The notes beneath the pieces were generated by a model that searched no databases, was not told the DNA's origin, and saw nothing but the letters and a program-made list of their open reading frames with translations. DNA of 64,000 nt from Clostridium sp. C2-6-12 (GTDB taxonomy: Bacteria; Bacillota; Clostridia; Clostridiales; Clostridiaceae), in contig NZ_JAABNP010000018.1 in assembly GCF_009928485.1 (NCBI RefSeq), forward strand, positions 1 to 64,000. The letters are read 5' to 3'. Within the stretch, counting starts at the first letter, position 1; every line of letters starts with the position of its first letter. Below are positions 54,671 through 63,321 of the stretch, piece after piece. The position numbers and the translations under genes were made by a program.

Positions 54671-55441
54671 TTAACGCTTTAATTGTTCAATAACCTCAGC
54701 TTTATTGTTACAACTTCCTATTATATCCATAAAGAAAAAAATCTTTTCTTTTATATGATACCTATCTCTGCTTTTATATTTCATAATCACTTCACTAAAA
54801 TCCACAAAGGCAAGCTGTATCACATAAGCTCCTTCCGGATCATTATAAGGGAGCCAATCAAGGGAAATTATATACTCACCTTTAGAAGTATTTATCCCGC
54901 TTGTCTTAATAAAAAGCATATCTGCTGAAAATAATTTTCTATCCAAATTACTTTGAGTATAATCTAAATCATAAAAACAATTTGAAATAATATTCCATCC
55001 GCTTGGAATCATGAGTGGCATTAGTGGATATTCCTCTGCTTTATTATAAAACTCACTATATATAAGATATCCGAGTTTCAAAGAAACCTCATTTGGATCA
55101 ACTAAAAACTGACTTAATTCTTCTATCCACTTGTTAAATACATCCTTAATCAAATTGAGGTCACCATTTTCAAATTTATTAAGATGCTTTTTACTATCAA
55201 GTTCCTGTATAAGTGCAGTTATTCTATAAATGCTGTTATCCTCTTTTGCAGATACTCGTTCTAAAATAATAACGAAATGATCTCCTCTGTCTATAGGGAC
55301 ATCACGTTCTAAATGTAAAATTACTTTTGAATTTTTATCTTTGTTGTTACAACACGGCATGTTGCACTCACAATCATAAAAATTATTCCTAATAATCTCC
55401 CAGCCACAAGGAATCTTTAATTCCACTAATTTATTCTTCAT
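54671..55441 (-). CDS. Two-module IPxGW protein, paralogue B
   Basis: 256 residues with two modules opening LKIPCGWEIIRNNFYDC (near residue 7) and PLMIPSGWNIISNCFYDL (near 142). This is the same architecture as the protein at 44.2 kb, with which it shares FxADxLxIK and the IxLDWLPYND strand of the module. The first module carries an extra CECNMPCCN cysteine cluster absent from the others. It starts 30 bp after the AraC gene and belongs to the operon driven from 57.1 kb. Function unknown. Confidence 0.6.
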   Translation of the reverse strand: MKNKLVELKIPCGWEIIRNNFYDCECNMPCCNNKDKNSKVILHLERDVPIDRGDHFVIILERVSAKEDNSIYRITALIQELDSKKHLNKFENGDLNLIKDVFNKWIEELSQFLVDPNEVSLKLGYLIYSEFYNKAEEYPLMPLMIPSGWNIISNCFYDLDYTQSNLDRKLFSADMLFIKTSGINTSKGEYIISLDWLPYNDPEGAYVIQLAFVDFSEVIMKYKSRDRYHIKEKIFFFMDIIGSCNNKAEVIEQLKR

Positions 55442-55471
55442 TTTCTCTCACTTTCTTGTTAAAGCTTTTTC

Positions 55472-56251
55472 TTATACTTCATTTGTTTCATTCTTTTTAA
55501 TATAAGTTGGAGTATATCCACACATTCTTTTAAATTCACGTATCATATGAGATTGATCCCAATATCCTGCTTCAACTGCACTTTGAACTATATTTTTTTC
55601 TTCTAAATGATTAACAGCCTTATGAAACCTAGCAATACTTTCATATTCTTTTAATGTAATGCCAAGAATAGTATTAAAATCTCTTTGAAGCTGTCTATAA
55701 GATATATTTAAATCTGAAGCAATTTCTTTAAAACTTTTTTGATTTTGTATATGACATAAATTTGTTGCATTAAATACTCTTGTCATTTGATTTGTAAATT
55801 TATATTTTCCACTATCTTGAATCTCACTTATATAATCTTCAACAATATACATCCATTTTTCTGGAGAGTATGAAAACAATTTTTCTCCAAGAATGCATAT
55901 GGAGTCTTCTTTCTTAAATTGTATTATACTCTGACAAACTGCTGGAATAATTCCTGTCATTTGATAAAAGAGCCAAAATTCCATACTTACTATAAATACA
56001 GCAACATTTTCTACTCTACTAATCATAGGTTCTTTATTAATTCCATAAGCAATAACGTCTCCTGCTTTTATTTTCATACCATTATAATAGCCTGTCCCAT
56101 CAATGATAAAGGCAATATGAACTGCTGTAGATGCTGGTGCTGGCATAACTCCATAATCAAACAAACAATAAGCATATTGCAATATACCTTCTTTGTCAGT
56201 ATATTTTACTTCACAATAACTTTTATTTACTTCATCAGTTACAAACTTCAT
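55472..56251 (-). CDS. AraC-family transcriptional regulator, paralogue 2
   Basis: 259 residues with the same architecture as the AraC protein at 37.0 kb: an N-terminal cupin-like sensor (TAVHIAFIIDGTGYYNGMKIKAGDVIAYG) and a C-terminal double helix-turn-helix. The recognition helices are SYRQLQRDF (184-192) and DQSHMIREF (232-240), nearly the same as STRQLQRQF and DQAHLSREF of paralogue 1. It is the second gene of a regulon operon, which would allow positive feedback. AGGGGGAATAAT precedes the ATG. Confidence 0.9.
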   Translation of the reverse strand: MKFVTDEVNKSYCEVKYTDKEGILQYAYCLFDYGVMPAPASTAVHIAFIIDGTGYYNGMKIKAGDVIAYGINKEPMISRVENVAVFIVSMEFWLFYQMTGIIPAVCQSIIQFKKEDSICILGEKLFSYSPEKWMYIVEDYISEIQDSGKYKFTNQMTRVFNATNLCHIQNQKSFKEIASDLNISYRQLQRDFNTILGITLKEYESIARFHKAVNHLEEKNIVQSAVEAGYWDQSHMIREFKRMCGYTPTYIKKNETNEV

Positions 56252-56294
56252 ATTATTCCCCCTAATTTACTAACTATATAGACCTATTAAGCTT

Positions 56295-57017
56295 CTATCT
56301 TTTTTCACTATATTTTATTACGAGTTTTGGGCATGCATCAATACATTCACCACACAATATACATTCTGAATTGCTCATAGAATTTTCACTCACCATGTTA
56401 TTAACATCTAAACTCATTGGACATTTCTTATTACACATCTTACATCCTATACATTTATCATTATCTGCTTCAAGATGAAGAGAAGGATATTTTAATAGCT
56501 CTTTTATTTTTGTCCCTAAAATCATAAAAGGAGCCATCCAACATACGTAATGGCAAAAAGAGCGTTTCCCTGCTAATAGAGATAATATTACAATTAAAAA
56601 TATAACAAAATAAAAAATAATATAAGCAAAAGGATTAGTTACAGAAACGCCATTATCAGTTTGATAAAAAAAATCTATTTGTTTAATACCACCATTAACT
56701 AATGATAAAATTATAGTGGTTAACCAAGGTAGCCAAATAATAAATTTTATCCAATTCAGCTTCCCACCTTTAGCACTTTTATCATTTGAAAGAATCATAC
56801 ACTCTTGAAGACCTCCTGCTGGACATAACCAGCCACAAAATGCTCTTCCAAAGAAAAGTGATAGTATAAACAGAGCAGCAAACGTAATAAAACTTCCAGT
56901 TATAATACCTTCTTTTGCCCCTAGAACTATTAAATATGGCGAAAAATAATATAATGTTATTGGAAATAATAAAAATGATATAATTACAATTGCTTTTCTT
57001 ACTTTTTGTCTTTTCAT
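56295..57017 (-). CDS. NapH-like 4Fe-4S membrane protein
   Basis: 240 residues. Four to five membrane segments are combined with two membrane cysteine motifs, FCGWLCPAGGLQE and FCHYVCWMAPF, and a C-terminal ferredoxin domain with CIGCKMCNKKCP and CILCGECIDACP. This is the NapH/CcoG/YccM type arrangement, which moves electrons at the membrane. The start is the ATG eight bases after AAGGGTGG; a GTG four codons earlier is possible. It heads the operon with the AraC gene, so electron flow and regulation may be linked. Confidence 0.85.
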   Translation of the reverse strand: MKRQKVRKAIVIISFLLFPITLYYFSPYLIVLGAKEGIITGSFITFAALFILSLFFGRAFCGWLCPAGGLQECMILSNDKSAKGGKLNWIKFIIWLPWLTTIILSLVNGGIKQIDFFYQTDNGVSVTNPFAYIIFYFVIFLIVILSLLAGKRSFCHYVCWMAPFMILGTKIKELLKYPSLHLEADNDKCIGCKMCNKKCPMSLDVNNMVSENSMSNSECILCGECIDACPKLVIKYSEKR

Positions 57018-57069
57018 AAATCTATCCACCCTTCAATACTTAGGTTAATTTTTTTAGCGTATCAATTTA

Positions 57070-57113
57070 ATTTTACCAACAATTTTTAGTGCTTGTATTG
57101 TAAAAAAACGACA
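57070..57113 (-). promoter_or_regulatory. Regulon promoter/operator, 57.0-53.0 kb operon
   Basis: On the minus strand: TGTCG, TTTTTT, TACAATACA (57113-57094), an 18-bp spacer and the -10 TAAAAT (57075-57070), 52 bases before the NapH-like start. The stretch 57103-57117 is shared with the terminator at 57647. It is divergent from the thioredoxin-like gene's promoter. Confidence 0.78.
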
Positions 57114-57186
57114 CTTATAGATAAGATCCGTTTTAAAAATAAATTCTATAAATTTCCCAAAATGATTACTAGAAAAATTAACTAAA

Positions 57187-57215
57187 TTGATTTAAAAATT
57201 TAGCTTTGATATAAT
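57187..57215 (+). promoter_or_regulatory. Promoter of the thioredoxin-like gene
   Basis: TTGATT (57187-57192), a 17-bp spacer and TATAAT (57210-57215). The -10 lies inside the perfect palindrome TGATATAATATCA (57208-57220), which could serve as an operator. The start codon follows 26 bases later behind AGGAGG. Confidence 0.7.
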
Positions 57216-57241
57216 ATCATAAAAAGCTAGGAGGTATACAA

Positions 57242-57592
57242 ATGTTTGAAAAAGATAGCTATGAGGAAGATGTTAAGTTATTTAAAAAAGTGACTTCTAC
57301 ACAAGCAGATGAATTATTAACTAATGGAGACTTAGCGGTTACTTATATTGGCCGTGGAACATGTCCATACTGCCGTAAATTTGCTAAAAAATTAAGTGGT
57401 TTGACTGATAAAATTAGCACAACTATTTACTACATAGATAGTGTTGATTCTTCAGATGATTTTATTAACTCATTTAGAGAAAAATATAATATTGTGACTG
57501 TACCAGGATTTATTGTTAGCAAAAATAAAGAAATTGAGGTTCGTTGTGATTCTTCACTTCCAGAGGACGAAATTTTAGCTTTATTAAAATAA
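57242..57592 (+). CDS. Thioredoxin-like protein, CPYC motif
   Basis: 116 residues with a thioredoxin fold: strand AVTYIGRGT, active site CPYC (Cys41, Cys44), and cis-proline region TVPGFIV. It resembles the PedC/bacteriocin-accessory group and small thiol reductases. CPYC is more typical of glutaredoxins, so its redox potential may lie between the two. It has a strong ribosome site (AGGAGG) and its own promoter, divergent from the NapH-like operon, and it ends in a terminator shared with ppnP. Confidence 0.85.
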   Translation: MFEKDSYEEDVKLFKKVTSTQADELLTNGDLAVTYIGRGTCPYCRKFAKKLSGLTDKISTTIYYIDSVDSSDDFINSFREKYNIVTVPGFIVSKNKEIEVRCDSSLPEDEILALLK

Positions 57593-57646
57593 ACCCTATC
57601 CTTTATATTATTTAAAATCAATAAAAAGATTTTGTTAGTTACACCT

Positions 57647-57679
57647 AAAAAACGACACTTATAATTAAGCGTCGTTTTT
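57647..57679. terminator. Bidirectional terminator between the thioredoxin-like gene and ppnP
   Basis: AAAACGAC and GTCGTTTT with inner CTTATAATTAAG form a hairpin with A/T-runs on both sides. It lies just beyond the stops of both converging genes. It shares AAAAAACGACACTTATA with the promoter region at 57103-57117 but lacks the TACAATACA half. Confidence 0.8.
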
Positions 57680-57682
57680 AAA

Positions 57683-58000
57683 TTATTCTTTAATATATGA
57701 ACAGCAATAATCTGCTACTTCTTTTACTTCTAAATTAAACTTAGAATTTGCTGGAACTTCAAAGCTTTCCCCTTCTTTATATGTAACAAACTTATCACTT
57801 CCTGGCAGTTTAACATCCATTGAACCACCTAAGACTTCCATTACTTCCTTATCTCCTGTACCAAATTCATAATCACCTGGTAACATTATTCCAAGAGTTT
57901 TTCTTTCCCCATTTTCAAAGATTACTGTTCTGCTTGTAACCTTACCATCAAAATATACATTTGCCTTTTTTACTGCTGTGACATTTTTAAATTCACTCAT
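57683..58000 (-). CDS. ppnP: Pyrimidine/purine nucleoside phosphorylase
   Basis: 105 residues covering the whole cupin-fold PpnP (former DUF1255) family. It shows the opening [21 protein letters not shown], then [20 protein letters not shown] and the final strands [13 protein letters not shown]. PpnP splits nucleosides with phosphate to free bases and pentose 1-phosphate. AAGGGGGCC precedes the ATG. The gene upstream (aminotransferase) ends 27 bp before it, so the two may be co-transcribed. Confidence 0.92.
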   Translation of the reverse strand: MSEFKNVTAVKKANVYFDGKVTSRTVIFENGERKTLGIMLPGDYEFGTGDKEVMEVLGGSMDVKLPGSDKFVTYKEGESFEVPANSKFNLEVKEVADYCCSYIKE

Positions 58001-58027
58001 TATTGTGGCCCCCTTGTTTATATTATT

Positions 58028-59302
58028 TTATTTTTCTAACAAAAGCTTATTTATACTTACTATTTGTATGCAAGTACAGAATATATCCATTGCCTTTTTT
58101 AGTTCTTCAACCGATGGAAATGATGGAGCAATACGAATATTTCTATCTCTAGGATCCTTACCATATGGGTAGGTAGCTCCTGCTGGTGTCATTATTACTC
58201 CTGCTTCGGCTGTCATTTTAATTACTTCTTTAGCACAGCCATCAAGAGTATTTAAACTAATAAAATATCCTCCATTAGGCTTATTCCACCAAGCAATTTC
58301 CTTCCCATCTAGTTCAGCACCAAGAGTATCTAAAACAGCCAAAAATTTAGGATTAAGAATTTCAGCATGTTTTTTCATATGGGCTTCGATATTATTCATG
58401 TCTTTTAAGAATTTTACGTGACGAAGCTGATTCATTTTATCAGGCCCTATCATTTGAAGTGATAACTGTTCCTTAATTTTGCTTATATTTGCTTTACTAG
58501 CTGCCATTGCTGCTACGCCTGCCCCTGGAAAAGTTATCTTTGAAGTTGAAACATACATAAACACTCTATCTTCATTTCCCGCTTCCTTGCAAGCTGTAAG
58601 TATGTTTTTAAGTTTATCTCCCTTGCCAAAAAGATCATGTACTACATATGCATTATCCCAAATGATTCTAAAATCTTTAGCCTTAGTTTTCATTTGAGCA
58701 AGCCTATCCACAATATAATCAGAATAAGTAATTCCATCAGGATTGCTATACTTTGGTACACATAGAATTCCTTTTATTGCTTCATCACTGCTTGCAAGCT
58801 TTTCAATCATTTCTATATCCGGTCCATCAGAATTCATATCTACAGAAATCATTTCAATACCAAAAAGTTCACATATAGCAAAATGTCTGTCATATCCTGG
58901 ACTAGGACATAAAAACTTAACCTTAGGAAGTTTTCCCCATGGAATTTCACTACCTGGCACCCCAAAAGTCATTGCACGTGCAATTGTATCATATATCATA
59001 GTAAGAGCGGAATTACCACCTACAATAGTTTCAGCTGAATCAGCACCAAGAATTTTTGCAAAAAGCTCTTTTGCTTCTTGGATACCATCCAAACCACCAT
59101 AATTTCTACAGTCTATTCCATCTAAGCTCTTATAATCTTGCATCTCCATCATCTTTATTGATAAATCCAATTGTTCTTTGCAAGGTTTTCCACGTGACAT
59201 ATCATACTTAAGATTCATACTTTTAAAATCTTCATACTTTTTTAATAGTATCTCCCTGCGCTCTTGTAATTCTTTAACCTCTATTTCAGTAAATTTAACC
59301 AT
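58028..59302 (-). CDS. PLP aminotransferase, aspartate aminotransferase-like (MocR-type fold)
   Basis: 424 residues, fold-type I PLP enzyme of the Aminotran_MocR family without a DNA-binding domain. The phosphate and cofactor region includes VGGNSALTM, the aspartate is in IIWDNAYVVHDL, and the PLP lysine lies in STSKITFPGAG. Relatives are type Ic aspartate aminotransferases. AATAGGGGGCTAAAACAA precedes the ATG. The gene is separate from the second aminotransferase by about 50 bp. Confidence 0.88.
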   Translation of the reverse strand: MVKFTEIEVKELQERREILLKKYEDFKSMNLKYDMSRGKPCKEQLDLSIKMMEMQDYKSLDGIDCRNYGGLDGIQEAKELFAKILGADSAETIVGGNSALTMIYDTIARAMTFGVPGSEIPWGKLPKVKFLCPSPGYDRHFAICELFGIEMISVDMNSDGPDIEMIEKLASSDEAIKGILCVPKYSNPDGITYSDYIVDRLAQMKTKAKDFRIIWDNAYVVHDLFGKGDKLKNILTACKEAGNEDRVFMYVSTSKITFPGAGVAAMAASKANISKIKEQLSLQMIGPDKMNQLRHVKFLKDMNNIEAHMKKHAEILNPKFLAVLDTLGAELDGKEIAWWNKPNGGYFISLNTLDGCAKEVIKMTAEAGVIMTPAGATYPYGKDPRDRNIRIAPSFPSVEELKKAMDIFCTCIQIVSINKLLLEK

Positions 59303-59351
59303 TTGTTTTAGCCCCCTATTAAGTACATTTTATAATATTATAATATATTGA

Positions 59352-60497
59352 TTAACAATTTGGAAAATTTATTTTTATAAATTTATCAAGTCTATCAAAA
59401 GCTTCTTTCAGAATTTCATCAGAATAACAATAAGATATTCTCATATAGCCTTCCCCAAGTTCCCCAAAAGCTGTTCCTGGAACACAAGCTAATTTTCCTT
59501 CATTTAATAACTTTTCACAAAATTCTTCTGAAGGCATATTAAATTTTTTGATTGAAGGAAAAATATAAAATGCCCCATTTGGTTCTGTTACCTCTATATT
59601 AAGCTCCTTCAATCTGCTCATACAATAATTTTTTCTTCTCTCAAAGGTCTTCCTCATGTTTTCAACATCATTTTGGGAATTTCTCAGACCTTCAAGAGCT
59701 CCATATTGGGCTATAGATGGTGCACAAGAAACACCATACTGATGAACCTTAATTATTTCCTTCATATATTTTTCTTGACATGCTACATATCCTATTCTAA
59801 GCCCTGTCATTGAGAATATTTTTGAGAATCCACTTACAAAAATAATTTTATCCTTTATTTCTTTTTCCTGAGCTACTGAATAATAATCATCAAAAATTAT
59901 AGCTGAATACATTTCATCAGTTATAACTACAACATCTCTTTCCTTTATTAATTTAACCAAGTCATCTCTTTGACCTTTAGTTAAAATTGCTCCAGTAGGA
60001 TTTGAAGGAAAAGAAAGAATTAAATATTTTATATTTTGTGTATCTAATTTTTCTTTTATATCTTCTATATTTACAGTAAAATCATCATTTAACTTATAAT
60101 TTACAACATCTGCATCTATCATTATTGAAATATTTTCATAAGCTGGGTACGCTGGTCCTGGTATTAAAATCTTTTCTCCTGGATTCATTAAAGCAAATAA
60201 AACTGAATATAACCCTTCGCTTCCTCCAACAGTAATACATATTTCATCTTTATAATATTCTATATTAAAGCCTTTTAAATAAGTACATATTTCTTCTCTA
60301 AGCTCATCTATACCTGCATTTGAAGTATATATAGTCTTATTTTCATTAATAGCTTTAATCATTGCTTCTGATACACTTTGAGGTACTGGAAAATCTGGCT
60401 GCCCAATTGTTAAAGAAATTGCCCCATCTACCTTCTTAACCTTTTCTGCAAACCTCCGTATTCCAGAAATCTGAATTTTTTCTACTTGTTTATTCAT
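59352..60497 (-). CDS. PLP aminotransferase, probable N-acetyl-LL-diaminopimelate aminotransferase (PatA type)
   Basis: 381 residues, class I aminotransferase. Motifs: SLTIGQPDFPVP at the N-terminus, NPTGAILT, ITDEMYS and the PLP lysine in SGFSKIFSMTGLRIGY. It is divergent from dapH (157 bp between start codons), the preceding enzyme of the acetylase branch of lysine and diaminopimelate synthesis, so it likely makes or uses N-acetyl-diaminopimelate. The function follows from that neighbourhood rather than from a unique residue. AGGGGGCAG precedes the ATG. Confidence 0.8.
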   Translation of the reverse strand: MNKQVEKIQISGIRRFAEKVKKVDGAISLTIGQPDFPVPQSVSEAMIKAINENKTIYTSNAGIDELREEICTYLKGFNIEYYKDEICITVGGSEGLYSVLFALMNPGEKILIPGPAYPAYENISIMIDADVVNYKLNDDFTVNIEDIKEKLDTQNIKYLILSFPSNPTGAILTKGQRDDLVKLIKERDVVVITDEMYSAIIFDDYYSVAQEKEIKDKIIFVSGFSKIFSMTGLRIGYVACQEKYMKEIIKVHQYGVSCAPSIAQYGALEGLRNSQNDVENMRKTFERRKNYCMSRLKELNIEVTEPNGAFYIFPSIKKFNMPSEEFCEKLLNEGKLACVPGTAFGELGEGYMRISYCYSDEILKEAFDRLDKFIKINFPNC

Positions 60498-60654
60498 AAA
60501 TATACTGCCCCCTGTTAAGATAATATAACCCTATTTTACAACATTACTAAAATTCCTTCAAACTATTTGTATTTTTATACTTATTTCTCTTTTAATTATT
60601 CCCAAACTTTATTATAATAAAATTGATTGTAAAATTACTAGAAAGGGTGATATA

Positions 60655-61365
60655 ATGTCATATAATTTAACAGATCCTTATGAAATCGCTAGATTTATTA
60701 AGGAATCAAAAAAATCTACTCCAGTTAAAGTTTATGTTAACGGAGATTTAAGCAATGCTGATATGAATGATGTAGAATGGTATGGTACTAATGGATTTTA
60801 TATACTAATGGGAGAATCTGATTCTATAACAAAAATAGTATTAGATAATAAACACCTTATAAAACACTTTAGAATAGAAAATGATAGAAGAAATTCTGCT
60901 ATTCCTATGCTAGATTTACTAGAAGTAGATGCTAGAATTGAGCCAGGTGCTATTATAAGAGATAAGGTTACTATTGGTAAGAATGCAGTTATCATGATGG
61001 GAGCTGTGATTAATATTGGAGCTGAAATCGGTGATGGAACTATGGTAGATATGAATGCTGTAGTTGGAGCACGTGGACAATTAGGTAAAAATGTTCACTT
61101 AGGTGCAGGAGCAGTTGTTGCTGGTGTATTAGAACCACCTAGTAAAGAACCTTGCATGATTGGTGACAATGCTTTAATCGGTGCTAATTCTGTAATTCTT
61201 GAAGGAGTTAAGGTTGGTGCAGGTTCTGTTGTTGCTGCAGGTTCTGTTGTTACTGAAGATGTTCCAGAAAATGTTGTTGTTGCTGGTTCACCTGCAAAAA
61301 TAATTAAAACAGTGGATGATAAGACTAAAGACAAAACTCAAATTTTAGAAGATTTAAGAAAATAG
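60655..61365 (+). CDS. dapH: Tetrahydrodipicolinate N-acetyltransferase
   Basis: 236 residues. The N-terminal 80-residue part ([21 protein letters not shown]) is specific to DapH. It is followed by a left-handed beta-helix of hexapeptide repeats ([22 protein letters not shown] to [12 protein letters not shown]). The enzyme acetylates tetrahydrodipicolinate with acetyl-CoA in the pathway to meso-diaminopimelate, needed for cell wall and lysine. AAAGGGTGATATA precedes the ATG. The protein is full length for the family. Confidence 0.95.
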   Translation: MSYNLTDPYEIARFIKESKKSTPVKVYVNGDLSNADMNDVEWYGTNGFYILMGESDSITKIVLDNKHLIKHFRIENDRRNSAIPMLDLLEVDARIEPGAIIRDKVTIGKNAVIMMGAVINIGAEIGDGTMVDMNAVVGARGQLGKNVHLGAGAVVAGVLEPPSKEPCMIGDNALIGANSVILEGVKVGAGSVVAAGSVVTEDVPENVVVAGSPAKIIKTVDDKTKDKTQILEDLRK

Positions 61366-61396
61366 ACTTTTTGATTTTTGATCTTACATAATTTTA

Positions 61397-61434
61397 AAAG
61401 GGTGTTTCAAAATTTAAATTTTGAAACACCCTTT
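61397..61434. terminator. Terminator of dapH
   Basis: AAAGGGTGTTTCAAAATTT is followed by its exact reverse complement, a perfect 19-base-arm palindrome with essentially no loop. It lies about 30 bases beyond the dapH stop. Confidence 0.8.
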
Positions 61435-61558
61435 AAGGTTATAACGTAAACTAGACTTAACATCTCATTTTTTAATTTTAAAAGAAAACTAAATTATTTA
61501 ATAAATACTAATTAATTATTGACCACTTTAGATTTTTTAAGCTATTAATATTACTGAC

Positions 61559-62209
61559 TTATACTGCCCCTTGTTCACTTGTCATTTCTTCTTTGTGAGC
61601 TCGTTCCATTTTTGAAATAGAAACCTCATATGCGACTTTCTTAACTACTTCACTTTCAGAAACCTTTTTTTGATATTCTCTACTTTGAAGTCTTCCCCAT
61701 ACTTTAATATTATCACCCACGCTTAAAGATTGGCAGAATCTCGAATTTCTTCCCCATGCAATAGTTGGAATATAATCTGATTTATTATAAGCTCTATTTA
61801 CAGCTAGTAATACATCGGCAATTTCACGACCAAAAGGAGTTGTCCTATAAATAGGTTCCTTGCAGATATATCCATCTAAGAATATCTCATTAGGATTTTT
61901 GCTTCTTTCAAGACATGGTTCAATGTTTCTTGCAAAAACAGTAAGTATTAGCTTGTTTGATCCATCGATAAATTTATTATAAGATCTTAGTTGTCCTTCT
62001 ACAATTACGTCTATTCCTACCTCTAACTTAATATCATTAAGCAGCCTTTCTGAAACAGTGATATTCAATGTATCTACTGAATCGCTTAATCTCATTACAT
62101 CTAAATCAAAAGTATAGAACCCTTCCCCATACATTTCATGACTAAACTCTAATCCAGATGTTACCTTACCTTCAAGGTAAATTTTGTTATTTAGCATTAA
62201 ATTATCCAT
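61559..62209 (-). CDS. Single-stranded DNA-binding protein with two OB folds
   Basis: 216 residues. Two consecutive OB folds are seen: about 5-100 (IYLEGKVTSGLEFSHEMYGEGFY, LEVGIDVIVEGQLRSY) and about 108-200 (IFLDGYICKEPIYRTTPFGREIADVLLAVNR, VGDNIKVWGRLQSREYQ). The second matches the SSB/PriB type best. A typical SSB has one OB fold and an acidic tail, so this is a separate clostridial two-domain form, not the housekeeping SSB. GAGAGAGGGATTACAA precedes the ATG. Binding of single-stranded DNA is inferred. Confidence 0.85.
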   Translation of the reverse strand: MDNLMLNNKIYLEGKVTSGLEFSHEMYGEGFYTFDLDVMRLSDSVDTLNITVSERLLNDIKLEVGIDVIVEGQLRSYNKFIDGSNKLILTVFARNIEPCLERSKNPNEIFLDGYICKEPIYRTTPFGREIADVLLAVNRAYNKSDYIPTIAWGRNSRFCQSLSVGDNIKVWGRLQSREYQKKVSESEVVKKVAYEVSISKMERAHKEEMTSEQGAV

Positions 62210-62318
62210 TTGTAATCCCTCTCTCCATCGGAAATTATTTTATTTTGTGCAATATATGCTCCCACTAGCATATATTACCATTATAATACAAAAACTAGTT
62301 TATTTTCAATAAATATTA

Positions 62319-63077
62319 TTATTTTTGTTTATGTTGAATACCTTGGTTGTCTACATTGTAATCTTCAAAAAATATCATTTCTCCTACTGGCTTAAATTCG
62401 TAACCTTTATCCTTAAGTTCTTTTATAATTCTCTCTAAATTTTGAGGAGTATATTTTGCATTATGAAAAAGAATAATTGAGCCTGGCTTTACATTTTTCA
62501 TAACCCTGTTATATTCCATTTCAGGTGACGCTTCTTTCCAATCTACAGAATCAACATCCCATTGTATAGTCATATATCCTAAGTTTCTTACCTTTAAAAA
62601 AGCATCCTTATTATAATCCCCACTTGGAAACCTAAATAACTTTGGTTTATCTCCTGTATATTTTTCAATAATCTCATTAGTTTTTTCTATTTCTTCTTTC
62701 ATTCTGGCAGCTCCAATTTTAGTAAAGCTTGGATGCTTGTAACTATGATTTCCTATTTCATGCCCCCCCTCTTTTATCGCCTTAAGCTTATTAACATTTT
62801 CCTCACTGTAATTAACCCATCCACCCATTATGAAGAATGTTCCTTTTACATTATATTTTTTCAAAATGCTTAATATTACTTCTATATTATCTTTTTCTAC
62901 CCAATTTACATCAAAAGTTAAACTAACTACTTTTTCACTTGTATCCACACAATATATAGGCTCCTCTTCTTGTATATTTCCCATAACACTTATTCCTTTA
63001 TTAATACCAATTGATACTACTATTAATATAAATATCAAAAATAAATTTATACAAATCCGTTTTTTCTTCCATACCAC
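62319..63077 (-). CDS. PdaB-like polysaccharide deacetylase, sporulation type
   Basis: 252 residues. An N-terminal membrane segment (about 8-27) anchors a NodB-type deacetylase domain. Motifs: TFDVNW (first Asp), GHEIGNHSYKHPSF (metal histidines), RFPSGDYN, QWDVDSVDW and ILFHNA. This is the PdaB arrangement known from sporulation, where it acts on spore peptidoglycan. Activity on N-acetylglucosamine or muramic residues is a family inference. The start appears to be a GTG behind GAAGGTG with long spacing. Confidence 0.85.
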   Translation of the reverse strand: MVWKKKRICINLFLIFILIVVSIGINKGISVMGNIQEEEPIYCVDTSEKVVSLTFDVNWVEKDNIEVILSILKKYNVKGTFFIMGGWVNYSEENVNKLKAIKEGGHEIGNHSYKHPSFTKIGAARMKEEIEKTNEIIEKYTGDKPKLFRFPSGDYNKDAFLKVRNLGYMTIQWDVDSVDWKEASPEMEYNRVMKNVKPGSIILFHNAKYTPQNLERIIKELKDKGYEFKPVGEMIFFEDYNVDNQGIQHKQK

Positions 63078-63200
63078 TTTTTATATTCACACCTTCTTAT
63101 TTCAAGACTTCTATTTAAACTATATTCATTAAAATTTCTTTTATGCTGTTTATATAGTTTTCATTATATAATGTAAATAGTTTTATTTATTTGTTCCTAT

Positions 63201-63229
63201 TTTCACTAAAACATAATTTGTGATATAAT
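63201..63229 (+). promoter_or_regulatory. Promoter of the DUF4364 gene
   Basis: TTTCAC (63201-63206), a 17-bp spacer and TATAAT (63224-63229). The leader of about 85 bases contains a short hairpin GCAGC-ATA-GCTGC at about 63268-63280 with no visible function. Confidence 0.65.
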
Positions 63230-63321
63230 AAAAAAATCGGAGGCGACTTTGGTTAAGTTTCAGATTGCAGCATAGCTGCTCTTTATATAGGTGTAGATTT
63301 TAAGTGGTTATGGAGGTAGTT

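Noticed and set aside
57647..57679. AAAAACGACAC near ppnP as a seventh regulon element
   Set aside because: The TACAATACA half is missing and the bases form a terminator shared by two converging genes.
60498..60654. T-box or lysine riboswitch in front of dapH or the aminotransferase
   Set aside because: The 157 bases between the two start codons are too short for these elements and show none of their conserved motifs.
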